Positions 1-13,400 of a stretch of 64,000 nucleotides of DNA are shown here, in pieces. Location of the stretch: the NCBI RefSeq assembly GCF_041296385.1, contig NC_091013.1, positions 31,939,001 through 32,003,000 of the forward strand, read 5' to 3'. Below the pieces are notes generated by a model. It was not told the origin of the DNA. It saw only the letters and a program-made list of their open reading frames with translations, and ran no database searches. Within the stretch, counting starts at the first letter, position 1, and the number at the start of each line of letters is the position of its first letter. Source of the DNA: Aphelocoma coerulescens. Lineage: Eukaryota; Chordata; Aves; Passeriformes; Corvidae. Both the position numbers and the translations under genes were made by a program.

Positions 1-3000
1 CTGCTAGTGAGATGCACCAACAGAGATGTCTGACAGTCCAGTGAGCAAGACACTGAGATCTAGTTCCTGCAATTTGCTTTGCTGTGGACGTGTGTCAAGT
101 CAGTTAGCTGTGTTTGTAAGATAATGCAAAAAATATTTATCTTCTCGACTTTTTGCCTGTTTTGCCTATTTATATTTTCAAAATACATGCTCCTTTTGCA
201 GTGAATGTCTTCTATTCTGTGTGTGCATAGTGCTCACTTCCATGTGCAGCTGTTCACTGGTACTTTGGAAAGTATTGTAATGCCCATATCAATGGTAAAG
301 GGAGTATGAGCCTGTTCAGGAAATTAGCTCTGCTTTTCATCTTTAAAATGTGTGTCAGTGCTTCTCAAAAATTAGTATCTCTGAACTCCTACCTTCACAC
401 AGGGGTCAGAAAAACAAGATTATAAAATATTAGGATGCAGCAGAGTGTGTAGCTGTTGGAAAGATGACTGGAAAGCTAGGAGGTGAGGGTGGACGAAGGC
501 ACTGTGGATATTGGCAGTTGTCCTCAATCTGCTTCTGTTGCTGTACTGCATCAGGAGCCAGGTCTGTCCTTGAAGAAAATGAATGCTTTTTAAAAATGTT
601 TTCCATTCCCTCCCCACCCCCTTTCCCAGACAGTATAACCTAAGAAGAATAAGGCTCAGAAATAGGAGTAGAGATTCGTGTTCTCAGTAAGGACAAACTT
701 GAGCTTTCATGAGAAAGCAGGTTAATAAGAAATTTGACAATCTGGAATAGGCTGTGGGAAACCATTTCCACCATTGCTGGCTTAAGGATGACTTTTAAAA
801 AAACTGCAAACAAATTCCTAGAGACAGGGAGGTGAGGAGGAGGAACAAGATTCTTGAGCCTAGTAGCATGTTGAATAGGTACTATAGAAAAGCCTTTGCT
901 TGCTTGTTACCTAAAAGTGAAAAGGGAAAAAATATTGTCTGTAGACCTTAAAGAATATATAATACTCTACACTGCCTCTTAATGCAGAATCTCTTGCAGC
1001 AGTGTTTAGTTCAGCAAGCTGTCCTAAATTTTTGGTTAAGATTTCATCCACATCTGTGTACATTTACTTCTGCTGGGTTAAGAAGCTTCAGGTTTTCCCA
1101 CTTTTCAACCCGTTTCTACTGCAGAAGATCCAGCACAAAAGACTGATCAATTAAACAACAGGAAACTGCTGCCTATAGCAGCTAAATCACATCTGATTTG
1201 TAGATGAAGTCTTTTGCAGCTCAGGCAAGTATATGCATTTTACACAGTGGGTGCTTGCTCTTGGTGTGATTTCTCTCTTTGAGGCCTTTAACAGCTCTTT
1301 TCTTTGAGTCAGCTTTGATCCAAATCTATGCTCTCAGCTGGACAACAGCACAAAATTGAATGTAGATATACAATTGCATGCCATATATTTTAAAGCAGGC
1401 AAACAGAAAACCACAACTCCCCACCTCCCAAAAGCAAGCAAACAACCATCCTCCAAATCCCCAGACATGAGAAGTATCATTCAGTTTTGTCTTCTTCCCT
1501 GGCTGTGTTATAGATGCCATTTGGACCATGTTAGTTTTCCTGATTAAAATCTCAGGGGTCTGGGTTTGGTTTTTTGTTGCTGCTGTTGTGCTTTTTGGTT
1601 TTTTTCTTTTCCCTGATATGTCATGGTTCTTAGCATTCAGGCATTTAAAACGTGAAAATGAAGCCTTGGAATCTTGACAGGAGCAAAGATTCACTGTCAT
1701 CAGTAAATTGGGGGAAAGGATGGGATTCAGCATGAGATTTTCCAAGTGATAGAATACTACTGGTTTTAGGGGAAAGAGTTCAATTCAGTGTATCTTTATA
1801 GATATCAGCTATTCTTTATCCCCCTTGTTTATGCTGTCTTCATGACCCATGTTTCAAGGATTGCTTTATTCAGCTTGGTTCCTTCTCATCTCTTGATCCC
1901 TGCCAAGGCAGTGTTCTTGGCTGCTTTGAGATACATAGAGCAATCATTTGCTATCAGTAGTACAAAGTTTGTTGAGCAGTTTTAACAATGAGATACAGTA
2001 CTGAAGAGTGCTGCACATACTTGGATTGAATGGGCAAGGGTACCTTTCATTTGACTGGGCTTTGAAAAAGAAGGAATTCTTTAAAATGCCTCAACACACA
2101 GACCCATGAAAGTCATGCTTTGATATTAGCCTTTCCGTGAGAAATCTCAACACGAATCTGTTTATCTGGGTGTTAGCCAACTGGACATTTGCTAAGCTTG
2201 AGGAAAGATGTTCAGCTGTAAATGCTTTGACATAAACCAAGTGTTTTTTCCCCAAACTATCTGGGATGTTTGTATGAGTGGCTGTTAAGCAGGTCTACGC
2301 ATTTTAATAGCATTCCTTCAGCCAGCAGCTTCTTTTGACAATACTTGCTTGATTCATCCCACCATAATTTGTTTCCATGTGCTTAACCTGATGGCTCAGT
2401 AATAGTTGGATTCATCTGCCTCTTTTGAAGGTTGGATCTGTTAAATACTGCAACTGCTTACTATAATGTACCTTTCAGAAATAAGTGGGATCAGTACGGC
2501 ATTGCATATCAAAAGTGTCCAACATTAAGTGCCTGACTTTGGCTTCATGATGCCTGTTCTTCCTTTTTTGTCACGGGGAGTCTGGCAGGCCTGGGAAATA
2601 AATACATGATCAGAATGCTCCTTTGACTAGGTTATCAGTGCCTAGTGAGATGGATAGCTGTGGGGGAGGCTGCCAGATCAACTCAACCCTAAACCCAGAT
2701 GCACTATTCCTGTTTATAATGCAGCTGTTCCCTTTTCCTATAGTCTCTTTTCCCTGCTAAACTGGTGTTTAGCACAGGTAAACTGGTGTTTACAACTGGT
2801 AGAAGGCCCACAGCATTTCTGATCATATGCACCCCTTCCTACAGTCATTCCCACAGTTCTTTCATCTCACTGCATTTAAGACCAAATTTGCCTTGCCCAG
2901 AGTACTTAATGAAATCAGAGACACTTTGCTATGAAGTCATCACAAATAAATGGATGTTGCCCAGACTCAATACTTTCATTTTATGTTCTTTCCTGGGTTT

Positions 3001-3161
3001 TTTGAGTTCTGCCCCTAGTCTTGATGAGATACGTGAGCCCACAGGTATCTTGCAGTAGTGCATCACCTGATGTACCATGGTGTTAACTTGGTCTGCAGAG
3101 AAGCTTTTGCATTCATGATAAATATATTTGCAGTGAAGAAGCAGAATTGCTATTCTGGGGT
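1..3161. other. Non-coding sequence, no gene recognised
   Basis: AT-rich sequence with only short chance ORFs in all frames. I see no recognisable protein, RNA gene or CpG island. From its position it is either upstream flank or a long 5' intron of INPP4A; the sequence does not decide between these. Confidence 0.5.
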
Positions 3162-3207
3162 AAAAAAACCCAAACCCACAAACAAACAAACAAACCAAAA
3201 CCACCCA
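3162..3207. repeat. A/C-rich simple repeat (AAAC-like)
   Basis: A run of A and C with repeated AAAC units, almost free of G and T. It is low-complexity sequence and explains the Lys/Pro/Asn-rich and Val/Phe-rich chance ORFs that cross it. Confidence 0.85.
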
Positions 3208-3379
3208 ATTCTCCAAGATTATGCAGAGGATAAAATCCAACTTCTGCTGAAAGAACAAGCTGGGGTAGTGTGCAGGTACACATAGAGACATGGGCAGGCA
3301 GTGAGTGCCTGTGTGACAGGGAGCTGGAGCAAGAGGAAGCCTTGAAACTTAAACTCCTCCTGCAGCTCTGCATCTGCTC

Positions 3380-3399
3380 TGAGTCACTGGTATGACTCA
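3380..3399. promoter_or_regulatory. Inverted pair of AP-1 (TRE) sites
   Basis: TGAGTCA is followed after six bases by TGACTCA, so two perfect 7-bp AP-1 consensus sites face each other within 20 bp. AP-1 (Fos/Jun) binding to this motif is established knowledge; that this copy is bound is inference. About 180 bases downstream there is a strong splice-donor match (AAGGTAAGA, GT at 3583), so the area could be an alternative first exon with its promoter or an intronic enhancer. Confidence 0.45.
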
Positions 3400-3582
3400 C
3401 ACTGACAGTATTCACGTTAGCTAGCGTTCAGATGGAGCAGCTCTGGCAACAGAAGAAGCAGGTTATATTATTGATTACCTGCTGCAGCAGACAGTTGCAC
3501 CAAGATTTTTTTTTACGAGCACAGATGAAACAGAGGAGGCTCTACTGAGCACTGCTATTATTAGTAGTATTGTTTTCTTAAG

Positions 3583-6500
3583 GTAAGAATGCCTGTTTAT
3601 TTATATACGTACGAAAGGGAATTTGGAGCTTGTGAAGTCTGAATTTCTGTTGCTGTTGTTCTCAGAGGACGCTGATCTTTGGAGCTGTGTTACTGCACAG
3701 CTTTGTCTGGACTGTTTGCTGTGCCATATGGAGAATCATATGGCTAATGGGCAGTGCGTGTCCTAGGAAACAAAATAACTTTCTCATTCATTGATGTTAT
3801 ATAAGGCATGGCAGCCATGTTAAGGACAGAAGACCTCTTTTGAAGAAACAGTACTGCTAGATGGTAGGGCAAGGAAAACAAGTAGTTTTTAAGCAGCTCT
3901 GTTCTTTGGTGAGTGCTGCAGTTCTCTAGTTCTTGATTACTGAATTCCTGTGTTAATAGAATAAAAAAAGCAGTTGCATTAGAAGTAGCAAAATAATTGT
4001 TTACCTTTAGAGTCACTGTGTTGTTTTGCCTTCAGCATTCAGGCTGGGACTGGGCATGTGATCCATGCAGTGCCTAGATATAAACAGTTTATTCAAATAC
4101 TATAAATGGTACTTTCAGATATTGGGGTGATTTTCATCTTGTGCCACTAAAAGCACATAGATGTATATATATGTCCTGTTCTAACAATTAGTTATATGCA
4201 AAAAATGAGACGTATTCTAGTTAGCGTTGACATATGCAGAGTCGGTATAACATTTGTTTGTAGTGGTTTTACTGCTGTTTTACTCACTTTATTGCTATAA
4301 TTTTAATGTAGGTTAGACTAGTATCACTTGTTAGGTTCACGTAGAATCCATTGAGTCTTGGGCATTTGCTGTATTCCCCACAGGAGATTTTATAAGCTAG
4401 GGATTCTGGTTTTGAACTGCAGTAGTGAATTTATCCTATTTTTTTTTTCTTTTCTTTTTTTTCCCATTAATTTTGGATTTGCAGAGCAGTGTCCTTTTAA
4501 AGTGCATCTTACAGTGAGGTTGGCGGCTGCTTTCAGTAATAAGGGAGCCAGATCATTTGTGTTTGTTTTGCGAATGAGAGAATGAGGGTATTTTCAAAAC
4601 CTGATAATTTACTAGGTTGCTTTCAGGTACTTGGAATTACCACTCATTTCCTTGTAGAATTTACTTAAAAGGGACCACTGTCATCTTCTCTTGATGAAAT
4701 ACAGTGCTGTAGTAATAGCATTTAAAAATGACAGCATGCTTTAGGTTCTGTCTTGGGGTGACTGCACAGGTTCTTCTGTTTGCTAGTTTATAGCATTTTC
4801 TTGTGTACAGTGTTTTCATTGCTATGACTTAACCAGATTTGGTGTTACTCTCTCTTTTAAAACAGATTAGTTTTCTTAATAAAATGGAAAGTAAGGTCTC
4901 TTCGTGCATTTGCAGTATCTTTTTACTTCTGGTGGTATCCAACTTGGAAAACTACAGTGTGAGAGACGCTTTTAAAACAGTGTCAGTCATGGATGCCCAA
5001 CTCCCAGAGGAAAAATTTTGTTGACTAATTTTAATGACTTGTATTTCTGATATTAAGTATTTCTCATGTTACAGCATTATAAATGCAGCTTATACTATAG
5101 TAGTATAGTATAGTTTAAACAGTGTTAGGGTTGGTTTTGGGACTGTTCACTAACAAAGTTCTGACACATGTCAGTCTCCTCTTCCCAAATTCAAAAAAGT
5201 ATTCTTTACAGTCCTAATTTTCCCACTGATTTGGATCTGAATTATTGTTTTTTAGGATTGTGTCGGAACTGTGTTTGCCTTCATGATTGCCATTAAGTAT
5301 GCATTTAGATACGAATTCTCTATCGTCACAACAAATTATTTATTATAGTAAAACTCAATTATCTTCAGTTTAGTTTACATAATTTCTTTATTGTATTGCA
5401 TTGTGGATGCAGCTAAATAATTAATGTTAAAGTTGATGTTTTCAAAAGACATTTCAAGAACATGCTTAACATCTAAAAACCAGGATGACAGCCCCTGAAT
5501 CAACACAAACCTGAAGAGGTCCTCTCCATCCTGTTTGTCCATAGACTCTTTGTGTAAGAGCTGACCACCAGAGAGAACTCCTTCTGATTCACATCATCCT
5601 TGTGCTGCCTGCTGTGTCCCTCTGTCTGCTACAGGGATGCCACTAAGTGACAAAGAATGTCAGCTGAAAAAAAGAACAAAAATTCCAGTCTTGCAAGATA
5701 GCTAGACAGTTTGCTCTATGTGAATTGGAGAGCTTCTGGGAAGAACTAATGCAATTCTAGCACTGATTGTTGTGATACCATGTCAATAATTCCATGCCTT
5801 CTTTGGGATATATTAGCAAGTTACGACTGAAAACATAAATATCAAAGGTAGGAGAGTTTGTGCAGGAAAGTGAACATATCTGTGTTAAGTGCAAAGGAAC
5901 CAGCTGCATTTGATCTTTCCATGCAGGGATTTTGTAGTAAGTATAATAGGGTTTGTCAAAGCCTGCTCTCTAGGCACCCTGAAAGTTGGGGTTTATCACT
6001 TTAAGTTGGCTTTGCATTAGGCTGCAGAGGTAACAAGTGGCAGAAGCTATTGGGATTATTTCACTGGTACTTTTAGCAGGACTGGAATGTGAGAATTCAT
6101 TATCTCCTTGGCCTTTCATTTCTGTAAACCCAAACAGAAGATCCCAGCTCTCTGTTCTCCCCTCCTGTTCCTAACCTACAGGATATCACAGCTGTTTTTC
6201 TTGTCTTTGCATTGCTACAGAGCCATGCTTTGTTATGTTTACCCTCTCTAAAGCTTTTGTGAACGTCTTGCTGAAATTTAAGCCCCCTTTTTGATTCTCA
6301 CTTGAGCTGCTCTGGTGTGGATTCTCTCCCCTTCGTAGGTTTTCCGCCTGGGAAAGCCTTGAGTGGCACAAAGCCACAAAGATGATGTAAGTTAGCACTT
6401 CCCTTTTGCTCCTTGTGCTGCTTGTGTTGCAAACAACAGGTGCGGGGTGTTCAACTGTCCTTTATCTGTTTCTTCCTTTGTAAAACCTCCTGCTTTTTTT

Positions 6501-8326
6501 CATTACTTCTTTTGCGGCCATGCTCTGTGTTACTCTGAGCCCTTTTTCAGCCTTCCTGGCCATCAGGGAGCAGTGCTGCTGGATTAAGTCTGATCTCTTG
6601 GGTGTTCTGCTCTCTCAGTCCTTGAGCAGAAGTTTCAAAACAGACAGTAGCATCATCCTTGGGCATGTTCTACCTCTCCCTGCCATGACAGTGGGAAATG
6701 ACTGCCGGAAGCAGAGCTGTTGCTGTGGGTAGTAGGTGGAGAAATGAGTGCCCTAGAGAAAATAAAGCATTTCTCTGAAATTCTTTAGTGGGAGGAAGCA
6801 CTCTCCTATTTTACACAAAAGCTGCATCAGCAATGATTTATAACTAGCCTTGCCTGATGAAGAACTTAAGGGAAATCCAATCCTGTCATTGCAATTAATT
6901 TATGTGAGTCATCTTTAATATGAGTGATAGTTTTTTACTGTATTACAGTTTTAACTAATGATCAGCCCAGACCAGACCACTGCTGTATCAGAAGCTTTTA
7001 CACAGAGCAAAAAATGGTTCATGCACTGAATAAGGATTTTTATCTTTTCCCCAGAAAAAATGGTTGCCATATTTTCTATAGCGGCATGCTGTTTGACATT
7101 AGACTTCCCGAAAAAAGACTCTGCAGTATATGAAAATGCAGCATATTGGTGTTTGTGTAGTGCATCCTTGTCACAGAACAGCACAGCATTTCTATTTTCA
7201 AATAGCAATTTGAAATGGAGGGAGGGAAAAGTTTGTATGAGTTGGGGTTTTTTTACAAGTTTTCATTTCTTTTTTTGCATGTTTGAAATAGGCCCGTGTA
7301 AACTGGAGTTATATTGGAATAAAATCCTTGCATGTGAGCAGTATGAATAGCACCATTTGCAATACTGAACCATCTTGTTTGTCAGAGAACTCTTCTTTTT
7401 ATTTGTGTAAGTTTTAGAAATGACAATTTTTGTGTCAGTTATTTTGGGGGTCTTCTATGTGTGTAAGCATCTAGAGGGCATCACCTTGGCCCCTTTTCCT
7501 GTTTTCTGAAGAAGTCTTCTTGTAGGGATTAGATTTGTTGCCTTGTTTTTAAAGAGGAGGGGGAAAGAGCTGTTAAAGCTTTGTTTATAGTGTGTCCTGA
7601 AAAGCTCTTCACCTAATCCTGGAGCAGTTCAAGCAGGGGGACACAGAGGGAGGCGGTGAACACGTCCTGTTTGCCCTGAACTGCTAAGAGGGGCTCCCAC
7701 CTCATTGTGTTGCACAAGCTTTTGCATCACACAGAAAAAGTCACGGTCTCATTTTTTATGTCTGCTTAAACCTTTGTGTATTTTTAGGCTTGTGCTAGTT
7801 TAAATAAAGAGTGAGGGGTACAACCTATACTCTTACAGTGATGGTCCTTTCATTTGCCTTCAGGGTTGGAGTTTCCACTTGGCTTCATGACTACAGTCCC
7901 CCTGTCCTGCTCCAGAGTCAGAGCCAGTGTAAGGATGAGGATAGTTCATTTTGCTCTGGTTAAATGAGGTTATGGCCTGGATTATGATGGCATGTTATTT
8001 CTGTGCAGAATTCTCCTTGTATTTTATAGGGATGCAGAAATCTGGGATTAGCTCAGTTTTCATTTCAAATTGATGCTTAGCCTTTAAAAGCAGCAGAGCT
8101 GTGTGAGCTTAAATAAACAGCAGCTAATTGGTAGGTTTGATGTCTCCTGTAACTGTGAATTGACCTTCTATGTTCAGGTGAAACACAGTTTAAAGGGAGT
8201 GGATTCATGATCCTTAATTCAAATTTACCTTTTAGATAAATACCTGATAGTGCCAGATGGCAAAGCAGCTACAGGCAGAGGTGAATAACAGAGCATGCAG
8301 GTTATTTGGGCAGTAAATATGCTGTT
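3583..8326. other. Non-coding sequence, no gene recognised
   Basis: AT-rich, CpG-poor DNA with scattered short poly-T and poly-A runs. The ORFs are short, have no recognisable similarity and lack splice support. Nothing else can be supported here. Confidence 0.5.
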
Positions 8327-8341
8327 AAAAAAAAAAAAAAA
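8327..8341. repeat. Poly-A tract (15 A)
   Basis: Uninterrupted A run. I see no retrotransposon body upstream of it, so it is a simple homopolymer and not clearly a LINE or pseudogene tail. Confidence 0.8.
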
Positions 8342-8519
8342 GACAGCACTGCAGTATTTTGGATTGCACTAAATGCCAGTAACTTCGTCGGGTTTCCTGT
8401 GTGTGATAGGTGAATGTATTATAAGTCCCAGATTCCTGAAATACAAACTGCTATAAAAAATTTCTTCTGTCTCATTTCAGAAATAGACACAAGTGGTCTG
8501 ACTTTACAGCATAAGACTT

Positions 8520-8556
8520 TTTTTTTTCCTGGCTTCAGTCAAGCCAGGAAAAAAAA
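8520..8556. repeat. Perfect 16-bp hairpin (inverted repeat)
   Basis: A left arm of eight T then CCTGGCTT is matched exactly by AAGCCAGG then eight A, with the five-base loop CAGTC. The eight central pairs are GC-rich and of normal complexity; the outer eight are T/A. It is too short for a typical miRNA precursor. It may be a small palindromic insertion or a chance structure anchored on homopolymers. Confidence 0.75.
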
Positions 8557-9140
8557 TTTATTTCTCTCAAGCAATTGGGAGGGCTTTTCCTGAAGACATA
8601 TGGAGCAAAATGATAAAATGTTGATTTGTACAATGCACATACAAGGACATGAAATAAATAGTGCCATATTGACAGTGTCCTTTGTTGTTTCAGGAAAACT
8701 TGGAAGAAGAGCTCTTTTGAGCTGTGTATGATAGTATGGTGGATTGGTATGAAAAGGATTGTGTCACAAGTATTACTATCACTAAATATTAGTATCATGG
8801 CTCTAAATACATGACATAAAAATGCATGCAACTGAGCTGGCTAGAGTGAGCTCTTTCTGTCATAAAGTCTCTCAAATGTGGGTGTTTGGGAAAAGTTACT
8901 TAAATTATTCTCTGTTCCTGAGAGAAATAGATGGCTTTCAATTATGTTTTGGTAAATAGGAGGTAGTGAGTAATAGGAAGAATGTGGCCTTTGTGGTTCT
9001 GCCTACATAAGAAAGATTTCTCATCATTGTCCCATAGATTTGTAGATTCTGATGAGAACATGAAATTATAACGCTGATAGATCTACAGGACACCGATTTT
9101 ACACAGAAAAGTTGCGTGGAAAAGTGACTACCCTTTTGCT
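8557..9140. other. Non-coding sequence, no gene recognised
   Basis: Ordinary AT-rich sequence; only short unrecognised ORFs are present. Confidence 0.5.
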
Positions 9141-9191
9141 GGTACATAGTAAGAGAGGCAGATTTTGGTGGTACATAGTAAGAGAGGCAGA
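9141..9191. repeat. Tandem duplication, 29-bp period
   Basis: The 20-mer GGTACATAGTAAGAGAGGCA occurs at 9141 and again at 9170, followed in both copies by GA. The second copy is cut after 22 bases. The identity suggests a recent local duplication. It lies in non-coding sequence. Confidence 0.85.
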
Positions 9192-10428
9192 GTGCATGGG
9201 GATAGTGGAAAGAGATGAGCACCTTCAGGGTACAGAGAGCAGTGAGAGGGGGGGCCTGGTTGGGCACATGGAAGGATAAACTTCCATTTGCACAGTGAGA
9301 GTGTGAAGGAAACAGCTCCTTTTGTGTGTGGAAGTGAGGGAAGGCTGCCAGTGTCTGTGTGTGTGTGAACTGAGGAAAGGGAGGGGTTTGGCTTCAACAC
9401 CCACATCTCAATTTTGACTTCCTTGTAAATGCTTTGCCTTTTTGTGGGATGCAAATATTTCCTAAAAGCTCAAGAAGAACTGCATGTTCTTTCCTGTGCT
9501 TGTTAGTGGAATTTATATTTCAGGTATGTAAACATCACCACAGTCTTTAATTTCATGGAAAATCAAAATGTCACAAGGGGCCACCAATAAGATTTTTTTG
9601 AGGGCTAGAAAAAAATTGGCACAGGTAAAAATTGTCTCTTTAAAAACCAAGGGTGTCTTTAAATAGCAATTTAATGTAAAATTTAGGAGAAAGACAAGTG
9701 GAGGACAGAACGCTTACCAGTGAAGATCTGCTTAGCTGGTGTTATATCTGTGATAAGTAGGAGACAAGAGCTCTCCTACTCATTTGACTCAATTTGTGTG
9801 AAGATTTGATCCCCCTTCCGGTCATGAGCAAGGCATCCGGGATAAATGGGAAGAGCTGTTTCTTCCTAGCACAGTGCTTTATTGTCACTAGCAACATTTG
9901 CAGACATCTAAAAGATGGCTGAGAAGGTATGTGTCAAATAAGCATTTGGGAGGGCTGTGGTAGCTGATGAAGGAAGAATGTCACAGTATGCAGCATTTAT
10001 TTTTTGAAAGTATGACATCTTTCCCAACTTCCCTAGAACTTGCACTTTTTTCTCCCACTCCTTTGTGATTTATATTTCTGAGAAAAGAGCCTTCACAGTA
10101 AACATGACTATTTATCTGAAAAGTTAATAGTGCAGCCTAGATTTCTCCATATTGTGCTGCATGTTTCATGGCTGAAGTACCCAATGTTCCCATTTACATG
10201 AGCTCTCAAGCTGCATTTGGGGGCTCATAAAATGAACATTACAAGGTCAGTGCGGTAAGGAAAACCCATTTTTATGTCTCAGCGTCTTGGGAATTTGTGT
10301 AAAACTGAACATCTTCAGAAAATTATCAGTTGGTTACACTGCATGAAGATAATTTCCAGCCATTGTTCCTTGGATGTTTAGTTTTACAGTGGAATATTAT
10401 CTGGCTTGAAAACATTGCCTCCCATGAT
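9192..10428. other. Non-coding sequence, no gene recognised
   Basis: Contains a short GT-rich stretch near 9350 (TGTGTGTGTG) and otherwise ordinary sequence. No supported exon or repeat family. Confidence 0.5.
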
Positions 10429-10445
10429 AAAAAAAAAAAAAAAAA
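10429..10445. repeat. Poly-A tract (17 A)
   Basis: Uninterrupted A run followed by a short GA stretch. A simple homopolymer. Confidence 0.8.
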
Positions 10446-13400
10446 GAGAGAGGCATTGTGTGGGCATTTGGTAGCTAACTAAAATGTGTTTAATGTGTTT
10501 CACTGTGACAATGATAGAATAAATGAAAGAAGAGAGTAAGAATTTTAGGTACTGGACACCATTCATTTACTGTCAATACAACTGTTCACAGTTGGTGCAC
10601 CATGGTCCTGGGTGTCACCTCATCTTTTCTGCATAAACACATAGCAGATGGTTGGGTCCTTAATGCTTGCAAAATGGAACCATGTCTTCTCTTTAGTATG
10701 TAAAATAGAATATGGAATACAGGATCCACTTGAGCAAACCGGTTTGACCTTGAGATTATCTTTTGTAGTCTTCTCTTCCTGGCTTCCCATTTTGCAGGAC
10801 TGCACTCTTTATCTAGACTGACTTTGTGGAGGTGTGCATTTGACAATGTTGAGGAATGGACCTAATGCTCTGGGTTCTGACTCCATGTGTGTTCAACCTG
10901 GGGAGGTATTGCTGTGTGCTGTGATTTTCTTTTAATAAAAATCAGGTGCAGAGCAAGGGAAATGGTACCTGTGTTTCTGCCCAACTCATTCAAATTGTGA
11001 AGTTGTGACTCATTCAGGAGCACGGCCTAGCATGAGGAATGCTAAAGCACTGCTGCAACCAAGTGATAGATAGAGTTGCAGACGTGTGTTTTATTTCTTC
11101 ACAACCAGGAGCTGAGAATAGATGAAATTTTAATGTTGTGTACATAATGCACACAGTACAGGTTGCATACATAATGCAAGCAAATCTGAAATAATTCTGG
11201 GGAAGTCAATGAAGACAAGGCAAATTTCCTCTTTTTCTGGAGGGTATATTTTCATGTAATGGTGATAGCATCTTGTATAATTACTGCAAAAAGAGGTGCC
11301 ACATTGATCACAATAATGATTTGCTCAGAATGAAGTGAGTTTATCTTCTTTATGTTCTTATGTTCCTGTAAACTGGTATTTCAAGATGGGGAATGAAGAA
11401 AGAGTTCAGGAAATCATATATAATTGCAAAAGAGTTCAGAGAATGCAGTATTTTATTTGCCACAAAGCAAAGGAGAAGATCAGAGCACAGCAGGACACAC
11501 TGTATGTTCTGCTTTCTCCACTAGGAAAAGAACACGCTGCCTGGGTTTGTAGGCTGATTATTGGAACCTTGAGCCTTTAAAATATGTTTACAGGAAATAT
11601 CTTCTGAGCTACACTGGATCTAACAACTTGCTTTAAATTAGTGTTAGTTTGCAGCTTTGCTGTCATGTGGTTCATCCTCAGCTTCTTGTCCACTGCAGAG
11701 GTTCTCGCTCCTTAAATTTGCCAGTATAATCAGCAAACAGTTCTTCCCCATCTTGATCCTGTTAGCTTTGGTTTTGCAGTGTACCTTTCTGTTTTGCTTT
11801 TTTTTCTGTCCGGTTATTCTGGGGAGAAGTGGGGTAGGGTGATGGAGTCATGTTTTTGTTTGCTTTTGATGTGGTGTGCTTGGAGTTTTTTTTAGAGGAA
11901 GTTTAGGTTATAACCAACATGTGCCATTTTGCTGACAGATGGAAGGGAAAATTGAGGACAAGCAATGGGAGACAATAGTTTAGATTGGCAAAACTCTTGA
12001 GGGAATATCGCATCTGTTGGACAGTACCTGGATAAAAGCTATCAAGGCTACCCTCCAGTCAAAGTGGCTGTTTTTCCCTGTTTAACTAATAGACAAAATT
12101 ACACCTGGTGTCATGGGTGCAGGTACCTTCAGAGGTGTTGACACCACATTTAATTGCAAAGGAAAAGTGTTAGTTGTGCCTTCCTTCCTGGAATGATTTA
12201 GCGGCTATTCAGTGAGTCAGAAAGAAGGAAGAAGGGAACATGGAGGAGAAAGTGAGGGATTTTCCAGTGGGAGCATGTATACTCCCTGTTATTTTTATGT
12301 TATTTTTATCACACTGATGTTTTTCTACAGAAAATAGTGTCATGTGCTTCACTTTCTGCAGTACTTTGGAATAATAGTGTGGCAGATTTATTTGAGAACT
12401 GGTGTTCTCAGTTTGTGTAGTAACCCTGGATGCAAGTATAAGTGATTGGGGAGGAAAAAAGCCTCACTATAGATAATTTCCTTATAGTGAAGGATCTCAA
12501 TTGGTTTTAAAATCTGAAAGCAAGCTCTCAGGTTTGAATTGCCATCAGTCAATTGCAAAACAATTTCTATATGATTTTAATTAAGTAGAACCATGCTGCA
12601 GTCTTTAATAGAATCTTTTTTTTTTCTGTCATGAAGATGTCTTAGTGGAAAAGGCCAGAGGCAGAAGGCAGAACATGTCAAGAAGATGGTCCTATGGTGC
12701 AGTCTGCAGTAGTACATTACCACACTCTGCTATGGTTTTACTGCTATTACAGGGCAATATAATTAAAAAGCTTTACAGTGTAGGGTGCAAAAGGGTGGCT
12801 GGAATTGGTGCCCAGTTAGCATCGTTCATCTGCAAGTGCCACTGGCATCTCTGGGAATGTAATACCTGGGCATATGCTGCTGGCCTTCAGTTTAGTTGTT
12901 ATAGCTAAAGCTGCACTTTGACAATTCTTAATCAGGTACCAAAGTGCAACAGAACTGGAATGCAGTGAAAAACTGTGGTTGTGTCAAAGAGGAGAATTTA
13001 AAGATGGACTCTAGAAATGTAGTTGAAAATCCAAAGTTCCTTTCAGAAGGGGGTGCAGAGCAGGAGGGCATCTGCGGGAGGTCAGAACTTACAGAGACAT
13101 TGGTATGTAGGTCTTGCCTTCTCTGCAGAAGTTGCAATATTTTTAAAAAATATCTCACTGATGGGCTGATTTTAGAACACGTCACTAATCTTAGTGTTGC
13201 TTTGCAAGATGGGTGTGACTTCCTGAAGGTAGTGAACAAGTTACGAATATAACTTGGCAGCAGAGAAGCTCGATGTAGTTACATCATCTCTATTTTACAG
13301 ATACATGAGCTAAGCCACAAAGTTGAAAAGGATTTTCCTGTCACCATAGAACTAATCTGTTTTTTGTCACAGTGTTGTAAATAGAATTTTTAGATTCCTT

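Noticed and set aside
1326..1745. 139-codon minus-strand ORF
   Set aside because: It crosses low-complexity T/G-rich sequence, has Lys/Thr/Gln-rich chance composition and matches nothing recognised.
12944..13252. 102-codon ORF on the plus strand, Cys-rich near the end
   Set aside because: Not recognised as any family; the cysteines are not in a clear zinc-binding spacing, and an antisense ORF of equal length shows that the region simply lacks stops.
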